NCBI GenBank assembly: GCA_946122785.1
Contig: CAMGYJ010000011.1
Location: 16,430,001-16,494,000, forward strand
Direction: 5' to 3'
DNA: 64,000 nucleotides
DNA from: Linum tenue
Taxonomy: Eukaryota; Streptophyta; Magnoliopsida; Malpighiales; Linaceae
The notes beneath the pieces were generated by a model. The model saw nothing but the letters and a program-made list of their open reading frames with translations, searched no databases and was not told where the DNA came from. Positions within the stretch are counted from its first letter, which is position 1, and every line of letters starts with the position of its first letter. Positions 21,941 through 32,346 of this stretch are shown in pieces. The translations under genes and the position numbers were made by a program.

Positions 21941-22158
21941 TTTTTTTTTTACAAAAGATATTCATATATTGAATCAAAAAAGGAGATAGTTACACCCTGG
22001 TATTAAGCCAGGTCTGAAAATTGAAGACACGACTAATGGCCGGGTACAAAGAAAGGGCCTTCCTAGCCACCAAATGGGCTACCCTATTATTACACCGACC
22101 TACAAATCGCGCACTCAAACCCGGATTGAGGCGAAAGTAATGCAAAATCTCTTCAAGA
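21941..22158 (-). mobile_element. short 5'-truncated LINE fragment
   Basis: A perfect 17-bp duplication ATGCATATTGTAGAGTT lies at 21924-21940 and 22159-22175. Just inside the left copy is a run of T (poly-A on the minus strand). The 218-bp body encodes on the minus strand EEILHYFRLNPGLSARFVGR and NNRVAHLVARKALSL, the C-terminal RNase H pattern of plant LINEs, ending at a stop. It is a separate insertion from the LINE at 4276-5229. Confidence 0.88.
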
Positions 22159-22175
22159 ATGCATATTGTAGAGTT

Positions 22176-22844
22176 CAAAACCACACATGGGAGGTTTAAT
22201 TTACCACACCAATTCATATCCCACCTCAGAGCGTTGTCTCCTTCAACATTGGTCAATGATCAATGCAATCATATTTTATAACTAGCTTTTACCCGACTCG
22301 TTGGTCGAATTTTATTTTGTTTATTAGCATTTTATTTTAATTCATTTATTTATATTTTAATGGGTTAAAATTTTATGGTCATTAGTCATCTAAAAAGTTA
22401 AAAATTAAGAAGTATAAACTATTATATACTAGTTGATTTGTTACTAATATATATCCAAGAATAATTGTGATTGTTAAGAACTTACATTAACATATGAGAA
22501 TAGTTCAAGGCTATTACAATAGAAAAATCTCAAATCCTCAAATATTTGTCTAGAATTTTGATTAAATAAAGTACTCAATGCCTCAAATATAAAATGGTTT
22601 TTTTTTGTGAAAATGGAATTTTCTTAAAATATCATGATTTAAGAAAAGATAAAATCAATTGAATAATAAAAAATATATATGATGCATTTGGATGAACACA
22701 CGTAAATCGTGCCAGAGTCATCTCTCAGTGTCAGAAAAGCAAAGCTTCCCGAAAGCCCTACGTGCAACAATTCTCCCAAGCCCCAGCTACGGATACATGA
22801 TCACTCTCACTACTTGATTCTTCATCGTTCCCGAGATTCCTATA
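22176..22844. other. AT-rich non-coding stretch
   Basis: Nothing coding is recognised. At 22281-22320 the minus strand ends ...TTCGACCAACGAGTCGGGTAAAAGCTAGT, which resembles a Helitron 3' end (short stem CGAC/GTCG, then CTAG and T). The matching 5' end could not be fixed. Confidence 0.35.
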
Positions 22845-24185
22845 TGATAGACCGATAATTATACATGTTTTCACCCCTATTATGAAGCCGTTTGTGATGA
22901 GGAATCTCGTGTTTTAAGCCGATTTCACGCTAGGTTGTGTGTTTATGTCATATTTCAGGTCCCGGCGTTGGAATCGAGGCGGAGAAACGAGTTTTGGGTC
23001 GAAAGGAGCGAAGTTGGGACAAAGTGGGCTGAAGGAGGAAAATACCCGGTCAGGTGGCCAAGTACCCGACCGGGTATTCATCACTTTTGGGCGCCCGAGA
23101 AGCAGAGAGGGGCCCGGGCAAAACAGCAAAATCCCCGGTCGGGGATTATGGCGAGTGACCGGGGATTCTTCCCTTAAGCGAAACGGTGCGCGGCGATAAT
23201 ACCCGGTCGAAACCCAAAATACCCGACCGGGTATTTCGACCGGGTATCGCGACCAGGCAGTCAATTTAAGGAGAAAGAAGGCCAACATTGAAGGGTACCG
23301 AGTTTTTGAGAGAGAAAGCGATACCTAGAGAGAGAAAGCGACGAACCAGAGTTCCCAAGCGCCATAGATCGATCTTCAACACCATTGGAGCCCGGCTTGA
23401 GCTTGGAGAAGTGCGATTAAACGTCCAGGAGCAGAAATCCATCTTCAGAGTATGATTTCCGCGTCTGAATCTGCTTTTGCTTCTTTCTCTATGGAGTAGT
23501 TCCCCCATTCATCTGGGTATGGGGAACCCTAGATTTGTATGCCAAGGTCTGATTGTATGAACCCAAGTACAGAGTTTGTGAATTGATTATATTCGATTGA
23601 GGTTTGAATGATTGAATGACTTGAATCCTGATCAAATTCCTGTTGTTTCTGCTTTGACCTAGAATGAGAATATCTGCCTAGGTTGATAGAGTACCCTTAA
23701 TCGAAGGTGGCGAATTGGTGACTTTAGTCGAGGAGCCAATTCGCTATTTTGTACCGAATTCAATTCGGTAGTGGAGGTTTAGTTCGTTAGGGCCTCAATC
23801 TGTTTACTCCGGTGGAGGTTAGTCGCCCGCTAGAGACTCAGATTGAGAGGGTCTGGAGACCTTTAGTCGAGACTTCAGGCTAATTGAGAACCTTCCGCAG
23901 TATAACTTTCATGAAAACTGAACTTGGTAAATTGCAATCTGACTTAACTGCAGTCTAGGGGGGACCATATCAGGGTGACCTCTCTTGACTTGACAACAAC
24001 CGTTTACTTGCTTTGTGTTTTGTTTGCTTGAGTTGCACTAAAAGTTCACCGCTAAATAACAAGAATTCACCGAGTAGTCATCACATCTAGGACCCGGGTT
24101 GACAATAAAACCCAAACCCGCTATACTACGCTTTAGGAAGTGGTTGCACTTGGCCATTTTCTAGAGTGACAGTAGGAGTGAGTCA
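22845..24185 (+). repeat. 5' LTR of copy B
   Basis: It starts TGATAGACCGATAATT and ends GAGTGAGTCA, 1341 bp. 23040-23250 contains the ATACCCGGTC/GACCGGGTAT palindrome block. It is nearly identical to 31002-32341. Confidence 0.93.
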
Positions 24186-24191
24186 AGCTTT

Positions 24192-24209
24192 TGGCGCCGT
24201 TGCCGGGGA
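24192..24209 (+). promoter_or_regulatory. primer-binding site, tRNA-Asp type
   Basis: TGGCGCCGTTGCCGGGGA begins six bases after the 5' LTR. From family knowledge it is complementary to the 3' end of plant tRNA-Asp, the usual primer for Athila and Tat elements. It marks the start of minus-strand DNA synthesis. Confidence 0.85.
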
Positions 24210-24333
24210 CGGCTAGGTTGTTGAAGAAAAGTGATTTCTGTTACTTTAGCATTTTCATTTTCGCATTGAGTTTTTGTTTTTTCCCACTTGTGCCTTCACG
24301 GGTTTGCATTGCTTGATTGTGTGCAGATAGTGC

Positions 24334-25671
24334 ATGACCCGTAGTCAGTCGGGAGGTTTACTGCCGTTGAATCCTGAGATTGAGCGCACCTGCAAACAAC
24401 TTCGGAAACAACAGCGAGCTAGACTGGCTACGGTGGAGCGCAGAGACGGCCAATTGAGCAGCGACTCCGAGGACGAGTACGAGATGGAAGGCGATCAGAA
24501 CCCACCTCCTCAGAACCAGATCCTGGGGAACGACCCAAACCCCCAGGGAGATGGCCATCATCATCCACCACCTCCGGGTCCCACCTTGGAGTACTACTAT
24601 ACTCCACGGATTGCTGACATCCGCCCGGTCATCCTCTATCCGCCTATTCCTGCAAATAACTTCGAGATCAAGCCATGCTGGATTCAACTCATCACATCCT
24701 CTATCCAGTTCCATGGCTTGAAGGACGAGGAAGCCCGGGTACATCTTTCCTGTTTTCTGCAGCTGACGAACGGGTTCAAGCTGAATGGTGTCCCGGATGA
24801 CGCGATCCGCCTTCACCTCTTCCCCCATTCTCTGGCGGGGAATGCTAAGAGGTGGTTGGAGACCCAGCCCCCATTGTCCATCACCTCTTGGGACGATCTG
24901 GCTGACAAGTTCGTGCACCGGTATTATCCGGCATCGAAGACCACGGAGATTCAGCGGGAGATCACTCACTTCCGCCAAGAGCCAGATGAGTCACTTCGTG
25001 ATGCATGGGAGCGGTACATGGGATACTTCTGGCAGTGTCTCCATCATGGCTTCAGCGATGCTTTCACAGTAGGGAACTTCTACAGCGCCCTCACTCCAGA
25101 CAGCCAGAGGGTGATCGAGTCTCTCTGCCCAGGAGGGGATATCCTTACTAAGACTCCACCCGAGCTGAACCAGATGATCAGTACCTTGGCTGCCCGAGAT
25201 CATTCTTGGGGACAGAACAACAGAGGCAGGAATTCCCGGGACCGGGGTGTGCATGCTATGGAGGCCAGATCCGGGTTAGAGCAGCAGGTGGCTGAGTTGG
25301 TGCAGACATTGAAGGAGCCTAACAGCCTCCTTCCGGGCCGAGGTGTAGCTACGCCTCCAGTAGCTCGGTGTCAGTGGTGTGAGAGCCCAAATCACTTGGT
25401 GGAGGATTGTCAATCTATAAGGGAGTCCTCCACTCCCCAAGAGCAGGTGGCCTTCATCGCCAATGCTCGGCGCCTCGACCCATACAGCAACACCTACAAT
25501 GAAGGATGGCGCCAGCATCCCAACTTCGCCTGGAGCAGCAACACCAACAAACCACCTGGTTTCCCAGCACCAGCAGGTGGTTTTCCGCAGAGGCAGCCCT
25601 TCCAGGCTAGGCAGGGGCCACCACCACAGCAGCAGCCCTACCAGCCTAGGCAAGGGAAGCCATTCCAGTAG
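24334..25671 (+). pseudogene. gag of copy B, N-terminal part
   Basis: Capsid-type protein starting at ATG 24334. Residues ~130-300 hold the retrotransposon gag domain (LAGNAKRWLETQPP, WDDLADKFVHRYYP, ESLRDAWERY), as in Athila. A CCHC knuckle CQWCESPNHLVEDC (C-x2-C-x4-H-x4-C) lies near residue 350, followed by a Gln/Pro-rich tail. The frame is closed by TAG at 25669-25671 (after GKPFQ), but the same frame resumes at once (PQGQFAQPP...). This therefore looks like a single CAG-to-TAG change. Read-through of an amber codon is possible but unproven. Confidence 0.85.
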
Positions 25672-26415
25672 CCCCAGGGCCAGTTTGCTCAGCCTCCAGC
25701 AGCCGCAGCTCCCGATAATCAGATGGCTGATCTGAAGAATATTTTGGCGACATTCATGACCACCAGCCAGGCGAATTTCACGAGGGTGGACCAGAGCATA
25801 GCCTCTTTGGAGGCAGGGCAGAGGAACCAAGGTGCTATTTTGCAAGATCTACAGCACCAAGTCGGTGCCCTAGCGCGCCAACTTACTGCTCGGGCCTCGG
25901 GGACTCTACCTGCCACCACCATCCCCAATCCACGGGACCCGCACGAGCAGCTGGATGCCATTTTCACCCTGAGCGGCAGGCCTACATCAGCTGATCCTGC
26001 CCCGACCAGGCAGGAGGCACCACTACCTGCTTCAGCACTTCCAGCCGGTGATGCAGAAGTGCGGGTGGAGAAGGAAGCCCTTGCTCCCAAGCCACAACCA
26101 GTGGTGAAGGAGCGCGTACCCCAGCTTCCCTTTCCCACTCGCCTACACAAAGACAAGCTGGAGACTGAGTTTGCCAAGTTTATGGCAATGTTGAAGCAGC
26201 TCAACATCAGCGTACCATTTGTGGAGGCACTGTCGAAGATGCCCAAGTACGCAAAGTTCATGAAAGATCTCTGCACCAACAAGAAGAAACTTGGGGATCT
26301 CTCGACAGTGCTGCTGAGCGAGGAGTGTTCTGCTGTCCTGCAGAACAAGCTGCCGAAAAGCGCAAGGATCCAGGGAGTTTCACTATCCCTCTTACTATTG
26401 GCAGCATGCATGTAG
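25672..26415 (+). pseudogene. gag C-terminal region of copy B after the in-frame TAG
   Basis: It lies in the same frame as the gag ORF. It has a coiled-coil-like segment (NFTRVDQSIASLEAGQRNQG, DLQHQVGALARQL), then the Pro-rich linker and LHKDKLETEFAKFMAM shared with copy A. At about 26352 one C is missing relative to copy A (CTGCCGAAAAG against CTGCCCGAAAAG), which throws the frame off before the protease and ends it at 26415. Confidence 0.82.
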
Positions 26416-27171
26416 GAAAGTCCTTGGCGGACCTAGGCGCTAGCATTAATGTCATGCCATACAAATTGTTCAAAAAGCTAGACCTAGGTGAACTTAGCCC
26501 TACTAAGATGAGCATTCAACTAGCTGACCGATCCGTTGTGCGTCCTAGGGGTATCATAGAGGATCTGCTTGTTAATGTCGGTGCATTCACATATCCTGTT
26601 GATTTTGTTATCTTGGACATAAATGATGATGTGGATGTGCCTTTGATTCTGGGTAGACCATTTCTTGCCACCGCCAAGGCATTGATGGATGCGCATGATG
26701 GTAAACTGATTCTGCGTGCTGGAAATAAACAGGCTACTTTTTCTGTGACTGATTTCGATCACTGTGCTATGATTGCTGTCACACCTGTGCATGCTATTTC
26801 TGACCCGGTACACGAGCCTGTCGTGTATCCGTCTGCATCTCCCATTTTGCAGGATCCCCCTCTCCCTCCTTCGCCGCCGCTCCCTCCAGCCTCACCACCG
26901 AATAAAAAGCTCAAAGAGGAGTGGCGGCCGAAGCAGCAGGTGCCTAGGCCTACTCGGAAGAAAGGTGGAGACCACTATGAGCTGGTCCCACCTCCTGCAT
27001 CACGATCACCCTGGCCATCCGAGTACTCACTCGCTTGCATCCTGCCGGATGGCCAGGTCGAGCTGACCACTGCTGGTGGTCGCATCCGTCGGGTGCATGG
27101 CCACAACCTGAATTGTACCTCAAGAGCGACGTGGATCCGCTCTTGGAGGCACCTGTTCCTGCACCTCCCTG
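26353..27171 (+). pseudogene. aspartic protease fused to integrase tail (copy B)
   Basis: After the frameshift the protease continues in another frame: DLGAS active site, SVVRPRGIIEDLL (Arg kept where copy A has a stop) and LILGRPFLATAKALMDA. As in copy A it passes through a Pro-rich linker directly to GGRIRRVHGHNL, the integrase-end pattern, with the polymerase region deleted. A second single-base loss at about 27112 (CTGAATTGTACC against CTGAAGCTGTACC) ends the frame differently. The conserved AAGCGCTTGTGGGGAGGCAA follows at 27209. Confidence 0.82.
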
Positions 27172-27394
27172 AGTATCCACCATGGGCGTCCAGCTAAAAG
27201 ACGGTAAAGAAGCGCTTGTGGGGAGGCAACCCCACCACGGTTTGCATTTTCTTTTCCCTTTTTTCTGAGTTTTTGTGTCGTGTCGAGTCAGTTGCATGTC
27301 TGTATTGAAGTTCGGTCGTCGTTGACGCCTCGATTTGGTGTTTTCGTGCAGGAGAGGTTGAAATTTTGAAAAAAATGATTTTTTGGCCGACAAG

Positions 27395-27735
27395 GGGGAA
27401 ATACCCGGTCGTGGGCCAAAATACCCGACCAGGTATTTTTGGCTCACGCCCGGGGCCCCCTCTGTTTCTCGGGGGGGGGGGGGCAAAAGGTGAAATACCC
27501 GACCCCGTCCCAAAAATACCCGACCGGGTATTTTTTGTTCGCGGCCGGGTATTCCCCCGACTCTGAACGCCGCGTTTAATGATAATACCCGACCTTGATT
27601 CAAAAATACCCGACCGGGTATTTTTGACTCGAGGCCGGGTATAATCTTCCATTTGAAACGCAGCGTTTGGCAAACCCGGTCGAGGACTCCCAAATACCCG
27701 ACCGGGTATTTCTGAGTCCCGACCGGGTATTTTTC
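27395..27735. repeat. ATACCCGACCGGGTAT palindrome array (copy B internal)
   Basis: At least four near-perfect hairpins of the type AAATACCCGACCGGGTATTT (near 27417, 27516, 27604 and 27692), with many single arms between them and a 13-G run at 27471-27483. The same motif family makes up the palindrome block in this element's LTRs. It is absent from copy A. Confidence 0.85.
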
Positions 27736-27736
27736 C

Positions 27737-28391
27737 TATTTAAAGGAAACCCCCGGCCATTTCTCTCTCTGCCCTCATTTTTTTCTAACTTTCTCCTCTC
27801 TCTACTCTCACATCCTCTCCCCTCTCTCCTCTTTGGCCGCCGCCGGCCGCCACCCGCCGGCCACCGCCGGCCACCTCCGCCGCCCGTCGTTCGCCGCTGC
27901 CGCCTCGCCGGCCGGCCGCCACCGTCGCCGGACATTTTTCGGCGACTTTCTGGCGATTCCCCGGCCATTTTCCGGCGAGTCTCCTGGGCGATTTTTTCCG
28001 CTCCCCTCGCGTCCCTCACCCTTCTTTCGCGTCCTAGCTATGGTCCTCCTTGTGTTTCCAGGTGTGTTTCCTTTTCATTTCTAGTTTATGGAAAATCGGA
28101 CTGTAGATTCTAGGACCGAGAATTGTGTTTGCCTGCCTGATTTAGAGTAGGGTGAGGGTTGACTTGAGCTTGCATGGATATATATGTGGTAGACGTGCTG
28201 TCCGTGTGCTTATTGTGGTTTATTTTGTGATCCTGCCTTGAATTCCGGTTGAGCTGCTTGCAATTCAATCGGTTGTGCTTAAATTGTTAGCCTAGGTGAG
28301 CTTGAGTGTGGGGGAAGTGCTGACCCCATGCCGTTGGTCCTGACAATGTATTTTCTTGGCTCCACTTTTGGTTTGTTGTTTGTGCAGGATC
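27737..28391 (+). promoter_or_regulatory. possible internal promoter, leader and intron of the env-like ORF
   Basis: TATTTAAAGG at 27737-27746 is followed by a pyrimidine-rich leader (CTCTCTCT type) and a very GC-rich stretch (about 27830-27960). A good donor CAG|GTGTGT at 28062 and acceptor TTTGTGCAG ending 28387 bracket a 326-bp intron just before the ATG at 28392. This arrangement looks like a host-style promoter and leader intron. It is inference from sequence alone. Confidence 0.4.
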
Positions 28392-29831
28392 ATGTCCCTC
28401 GATCATGCGTTTGTGCAGGGCTTGAGCCTGCACCGGGAGTACGCGGACCAGTTCCGCAAGGTGATCCAGGGGAAACTGGAGAAACACTACCACCTCGAGT
28501 GGGCAGTGTTCGAGCTGCTCCACTGGTTGCAGGAGCTCAGCACCGCCATCAGTCACCCCGATTGGCGGACACTGCTTGCCATCGACGAGCCCACGTACAC
28601 GGAGCTGGTGTGGGAGTTCTACACCACGTTCGAGTATGACAAGAAGAAGCCTCGGGACGCCCATGCAGTGAAGTTCCGGTTGGGTGGCCGCCCCCGACAG
28701 CTGACCATTGACGGGTTGGCCTCAGCATTGGGGATCGAGTACCACCCGTTCGATGGCCACACGATCGAGCTCCCGAACCCGCCCGACTGGCACCAGGATC
28801 ATTTCTACAGAGAGGTCGTCAGGTTCGCCTATCGGGATGACTTCTTCGTGGCTGGCCAGACCTACGTCAGCACCCTCAGGCCGGAGTGGCACATTCTGAA
28901 CCTGCTGATCACCCGCTCCATCGTCCCCAACGCCACCGGCTCGCATAAGGTTCCGAAGCGGGTCCTGTACGCCATGTCCTGTATGGGGGATCCGGAGGAC
29001 ATGATCCACTTGGGATCTTTCGTGGCCACCACCTTCTCCCGAGTCCACGGTAATCCCACCCACCTCTTATGTGGTCCTCTGATCACCCGGTTGGCCCGCC
29101 ACTTCGGGATCAGCTTCGAGGGACTTCATGCTACGTCCGACCAGGGCGGCTCCGCACCCCTCAGCCGGGACGTGCTCCACAGTGCACGCCTCCTGGCCAC
29201 TGACAACATCCGCACCTGGGTGGATGGGCTCTCTATGCCCCCTGAGGAGGTTGTGGATCTTGATGCGGACGAGGAGGATGATGACTATTCAGGAGAGGAG
29301 GTCGATGAGGATGAGGATGATGATGATGACGGCGCTATGGATTCCGATGAGCCGAAGCCCCCGCTCTCCCCGCCTGGGGACCTTCAGCCTCGACGGAGAC
29401 CGGTGAGAGGTGAGTCCTCCTCTGGTCCTTCTGGTCCGTCGATGGACTTCTTCACGGAGCAGTTCCAGCAGATGGGGCTCCAGTTCCAGCAGCTTGGTCT
29501 TCAGAACCAGCAGATCATGGACCATCAGGTCCAGTTCTACCAGCAGTATTCGGCCCACCAGGCCGAGTACCGGTCCAGGATGACGGGCGTAGATGAGCGC
29601 CTAGGCCGCTTGGAGACCAGCATGGGAGTGACTACTGCTCTCATCGAGCGGGAGAGAGATCGAGGCCGCCGTCTGATGGAGTATTTCGAGCATCTGCGCC
29701 AGGCTTGCCACCCTCCAGGGGAGCACCACTGGACTACCCGGTGGGAGCATTCACCGCCACGGCAGCCACCGGATGATGGCGTCGACGACCTTATGGATCA
29801 GATTGATTTCTCCGGTCTTGGAGGGCCCTAG
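28392..29831 (+). CDS. Athila ORF1/env-like protein
   Basis: A 479-residue open frame with no interruption, although the gag and protease of the same element are broken. Residues ~60-240 match the conserved ATHILA ORF-1 pattern: WEFYTTFEYDKKKPRD, VKFRLGGRPRQLTIDGLASA, MSCMGDPEDMIHLGSF. An acidic run (Asp/Glu) follows near residues 285-320, then Gln-rich FFTEQFQQMGLQFQQLG and a coiled-coil-like tail. In Athila elements the ORF in this position is described as env-like, but I see no clear signal peptide or transmembrane segment here. The start at 28392 is chosen because it directly follows a splice acceptor. Function is unknown. Confidence 0.82.
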   Translation: MSLDHAFVQGLSLHREYADQFRKVIQGKLEKHYHLEWAVFELLHWLQELSTAISHPDWRTLLAIDEPTYTELVWEFYTTFEYDKKKPRDAHAVKFRLGGRPRQLTIDGLASALGIEYHPFDGHTIELPNPPDWHQDHFYREVVRFAYRDDFFVAGQTYVSTLRPEWHILNLLITRSIVPNATGSHKVPKRVLYAMSCMGDPEDMIHLGSFVATTFSRVHGNPTHLLCGPLITRLARHFGISFEGLHATSDQGGSAPLSRDVLHSARLLATDNIRTWVDGLSMPPEEVVDLDADEEDDDYSGEEVDEDEDDDDDGAMDSDEPKPPLSPPGDLQPRRRPVRGESSSGPSGPSMDFFTEQFQQMGLQFQQLGLQNQQIMDHQVQFYQQYSAHQAEYRSRMTGVDERLGRLETSMGVTTALIERERDRGRRLMEYFEHLRQACHPPGEHHWTTRWEHSPPRQPPDDGVDDLMDQIDFSGLGGP

Positions 29832-30112
29832 GGTCATGTTTTGAGAGTTTATCTTTGTCAGCGTGCAAACTGTCTGTTTTGTGTCGGTTTTTGTTTCTTT
29901 GAGCTTTTTGGTCTCTTTTAGCTCTGCCTGTGTTCCCGACTGGTCCTCTCTCCAGTCCGTCCCATGCCGACTGGTCCATTTCCAGTCTCCTGCAGTCTGT
30001 GCACACCGGTAACATCGTTCCCCTTTCCTTCCCTCTTCTCCATTGAGGGCAATGTCGATCTTAAGTGTGGGGGGGATGTTTCTCTTTTGACTGCATTAGC
30101 TCTGTTTGTGTG

Positions 30113-30692
30113 CTTGGAGCCTAGTCCACTGTCCAAATTTTTAAATTTGAGGGCTCCAAGTACGTGTTCCTTGCAATTGCCTGCTCAGTATGCTTTGAAT
30201 TGACAGTCTCTGTAGTGATTTGCAACCTAGGGAGGTAGTGTAGCACTATGGAGGATGTTGATGCATTTAAGAAGTCTCATTTCTTCTTCATATTGTGTTG
30301 GTTGATTGAGTGAATTAGTGATCTTAGGACCCTTGAATTGTGTGGTGTTGTGGACTCTCTACCTATCATGGACTCTTGTATCATGTTTTGGAAATAACAG
30401 GTGCTCGAAATGTGCTTTAAAATAACGTCTCCCGTGCGAATAGGGCGAAAGTGTGTAAGGGGAGACGGGAATCCGTTCCCAATTTCCACCTACTACCTCC
30501 AGCCCCCTTACATGTCTTTCCCCCGCACGAGGCTCGAGACACCCGCTCCTGGCATGGCCGGTAAGAGCCGGGCTCCCGCAAAACCTTTGCTAGGTGGGAG
30601 CCCCCGTTTTCTGCAGAAACAGGTTGGAACCCGTGAAAAAAAAAGAAAAAACAGAAAAACAAGCAAAAAGAAGAAAGAAAAGGGTTCCAACC
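30113..30692 (+). other. four conserved inverted repeats in the 3' untranslated region (copy B)
   Basis: The same four stems as in copy A: CTTGGAGCC/GGCTCCAAG (30113-30160), GTCTCCC/GGGAGAC, GGGCTCCC/GGGAGCCC, and GGTTGGAACCC (30622-30632) with GGGTTCCAACC (30682-30692). Loop lengths differ slightly (an insertion of CTGCAG in one spacer), while the arms are kept. Confidence 0.7.
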
Positions 30693-30985
30693 ATGTTCAC
30701 AAAGAAAATCGAGCACCTTGAATTAATGTGAGTCCATGATCTTTTGTTTGTGAGAGTCTCTTCATCCACGATTCATTTGTCCTCTGTTCACTATTTGCCA
30801 TGATGCCGACTCGAGACTAGTGCTCTCGCCGAAAAAGCTATGAGATGACTTGTGCGTCGGTTGACCTCGTAAGTTGCTAAATGATCTAGGAAGTCCTCTA
30901 CCTACGATCGAGGTTGTTTGTTGCTATAGAGGTCTGGAGAGCTGCATTGGTTTGAGTTAGGTTTGCTTAGGGACAAGCAAACGGT

Positions 30986-31001
30986 TAAGTGTGGGGGAGT
31001 T
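30986..31001 (+). promoter_or_regulatory. polypurine tract of copy B
   Basis: AAGTGTGGGGGAGT lies directly before the 3' LTR, the position of the plus-strand primer. The same tract precedes the LTR of copy A at about 12232-12246. Confidence 0.7.
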
Positions 31002-32341
31002 TGATAGACCGATAATTATACATGTTTTCACCACTATTCTGAAGCCGTTTGTGATGAGGAATCTCGTGTTTTAAGCCAATTTCACGCTAGGTTGTGTGTT
31101 TATGTCATATTTCAGGTCCCGGCGTTGGAATCGAGGCGGAGAAACGAGTTCTGGGTCGAAAGGAGCGAAGTTGGGACAAAGTGGGCTGAAGGAGGAAAAT
31201 ACCCGGTCAGGTGGCCAAATACCCGACCGGGTATTCATCACTTTTGGGCGCCCGAAAAGCAGAGAGGGGCCCGGGCAAAACAGCAAAATCCCCGGTCGGG
31301 GATTATGGCGAGTGACCGGGGATTCTTCCCTTAAGAGAAACGGTGCGCGGCGATAATACCCGGTCGAAACCCAAAATACCCGATCGGGTATTTCGACCGG
31401 GTATCGCGACCAGGCAGTCAATTTAAGGAGAAAGAAGGCCAACATTGAAGGGTTCCGAGTTTTTGAGAGAGAAAGCAATACCTAGAGAGAGAAAGCGACG
31501 AACTAGAGTTCCCAAGCGCCATAGATCGATCTTCAACACCATTGGAGCCCGGCTTGAGCTTGGAGAAGTGCGATTAAACGTCCAGGAGCAGAAATCCATC
31601 TTCACAGTATGATTTCCGCGTCTGAATCTGCTTTTGCTTATTTCTCTATGGAGTAGTTCCCCCATTCATCTGGGTATGGGGAACCCTAGATTTGTATGCT
31701 AGGTCTGATTGTATGAACCCAAGTACAGAGTTTGTGAATTGATTATATTTGATTGAGGTTTGAATGATTGAATGACTTGAATCCTGATCAAATTCCTGTT
31801 GTTTCTGCTTTGACCTAGAATGAGAATATCTGCCTAGGTTGATAGAGTACCCTTAATCGAAGGTGGCGAATTGGTGACTTTAGTCGAGGAGCCAATTCGC
31901 TATTCTGTACCGAATTCAATTCGGTAGTGGAGGTTTAGTTCGTTAGGGCCTCAATCTGTTTACTCCGGTGGAGGTTAGTCGCCTGCTAGAGACTCAGATT
32001 GAGAGGGTCTGGAGACCTTTAGTCGAGACTTCAGGCTAATTGAGAACCTTCCGCAGTATAACTTTCATGAAAACTGAACTTGGTAAATTGCAATCTGACT
32101 TAACTGCAGTCTAGGGGGGACCATATCCGAGTGACCTCTCTTGACTTGACAACAACCGTTTACTTGCTTTGTGTTTTGTTTGCTTGAGTTGCACTAAAAG
32201 TTCACCGCTAAATAACAAGAATTCACCGAGTAGTCATCACATCTAGGACCCGGGTTGACAATAAAACCCAAACCCGCTATACTACGCTTTAGGAAGTGGT
32301 TGCACTTGGCCATTTTCTAGAGTGACAGTAGGAGTGAGTCA
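31002..32341 (+). repeat. 3' LTR of copy B
   Basis: 1340 bp, TGATAGACCG...GAGTGAGTCA, followed by the target duplication CTATA. It is nearly identical to 22845-24185. Confidence 0.93.
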
Positions 32342-32346
32342 CTATA

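Larger units (their letters stand above)
22845..32341 (+). mobile_element. complete non-autonomous Athila-type Ty3 LTR retrotransposon (copy B)
   Basis: It is bounded by LTRs 22845-24185 and 31002-32341 (TG...CA) with the 5-bp duplication CTATA on both sides (22840-22844 and 32342-32346). In order it holds a tRNA-Asp-type primer site, gag with a zinc knuckle, protease, a fused integrase tail, a palindrome array, an env-like ORF, a hairpin series and a purine tract. Reverse transcriptase, RNase H and the integrase core are missing, so it depends on a partner element. By eye the two LTRs differ at roughly twenty positions (about 1.5 %), so the insertion is fairly recent. At 9497 bp it is short for Athila. 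Confidence 0.92.

Noticed and set aside
27600..28113. Pro/Arg-rich frames before the env-like ORF
   Set aside because: They come from GC-rich leader DNA (CCGCCGG repeats) and palindromes.
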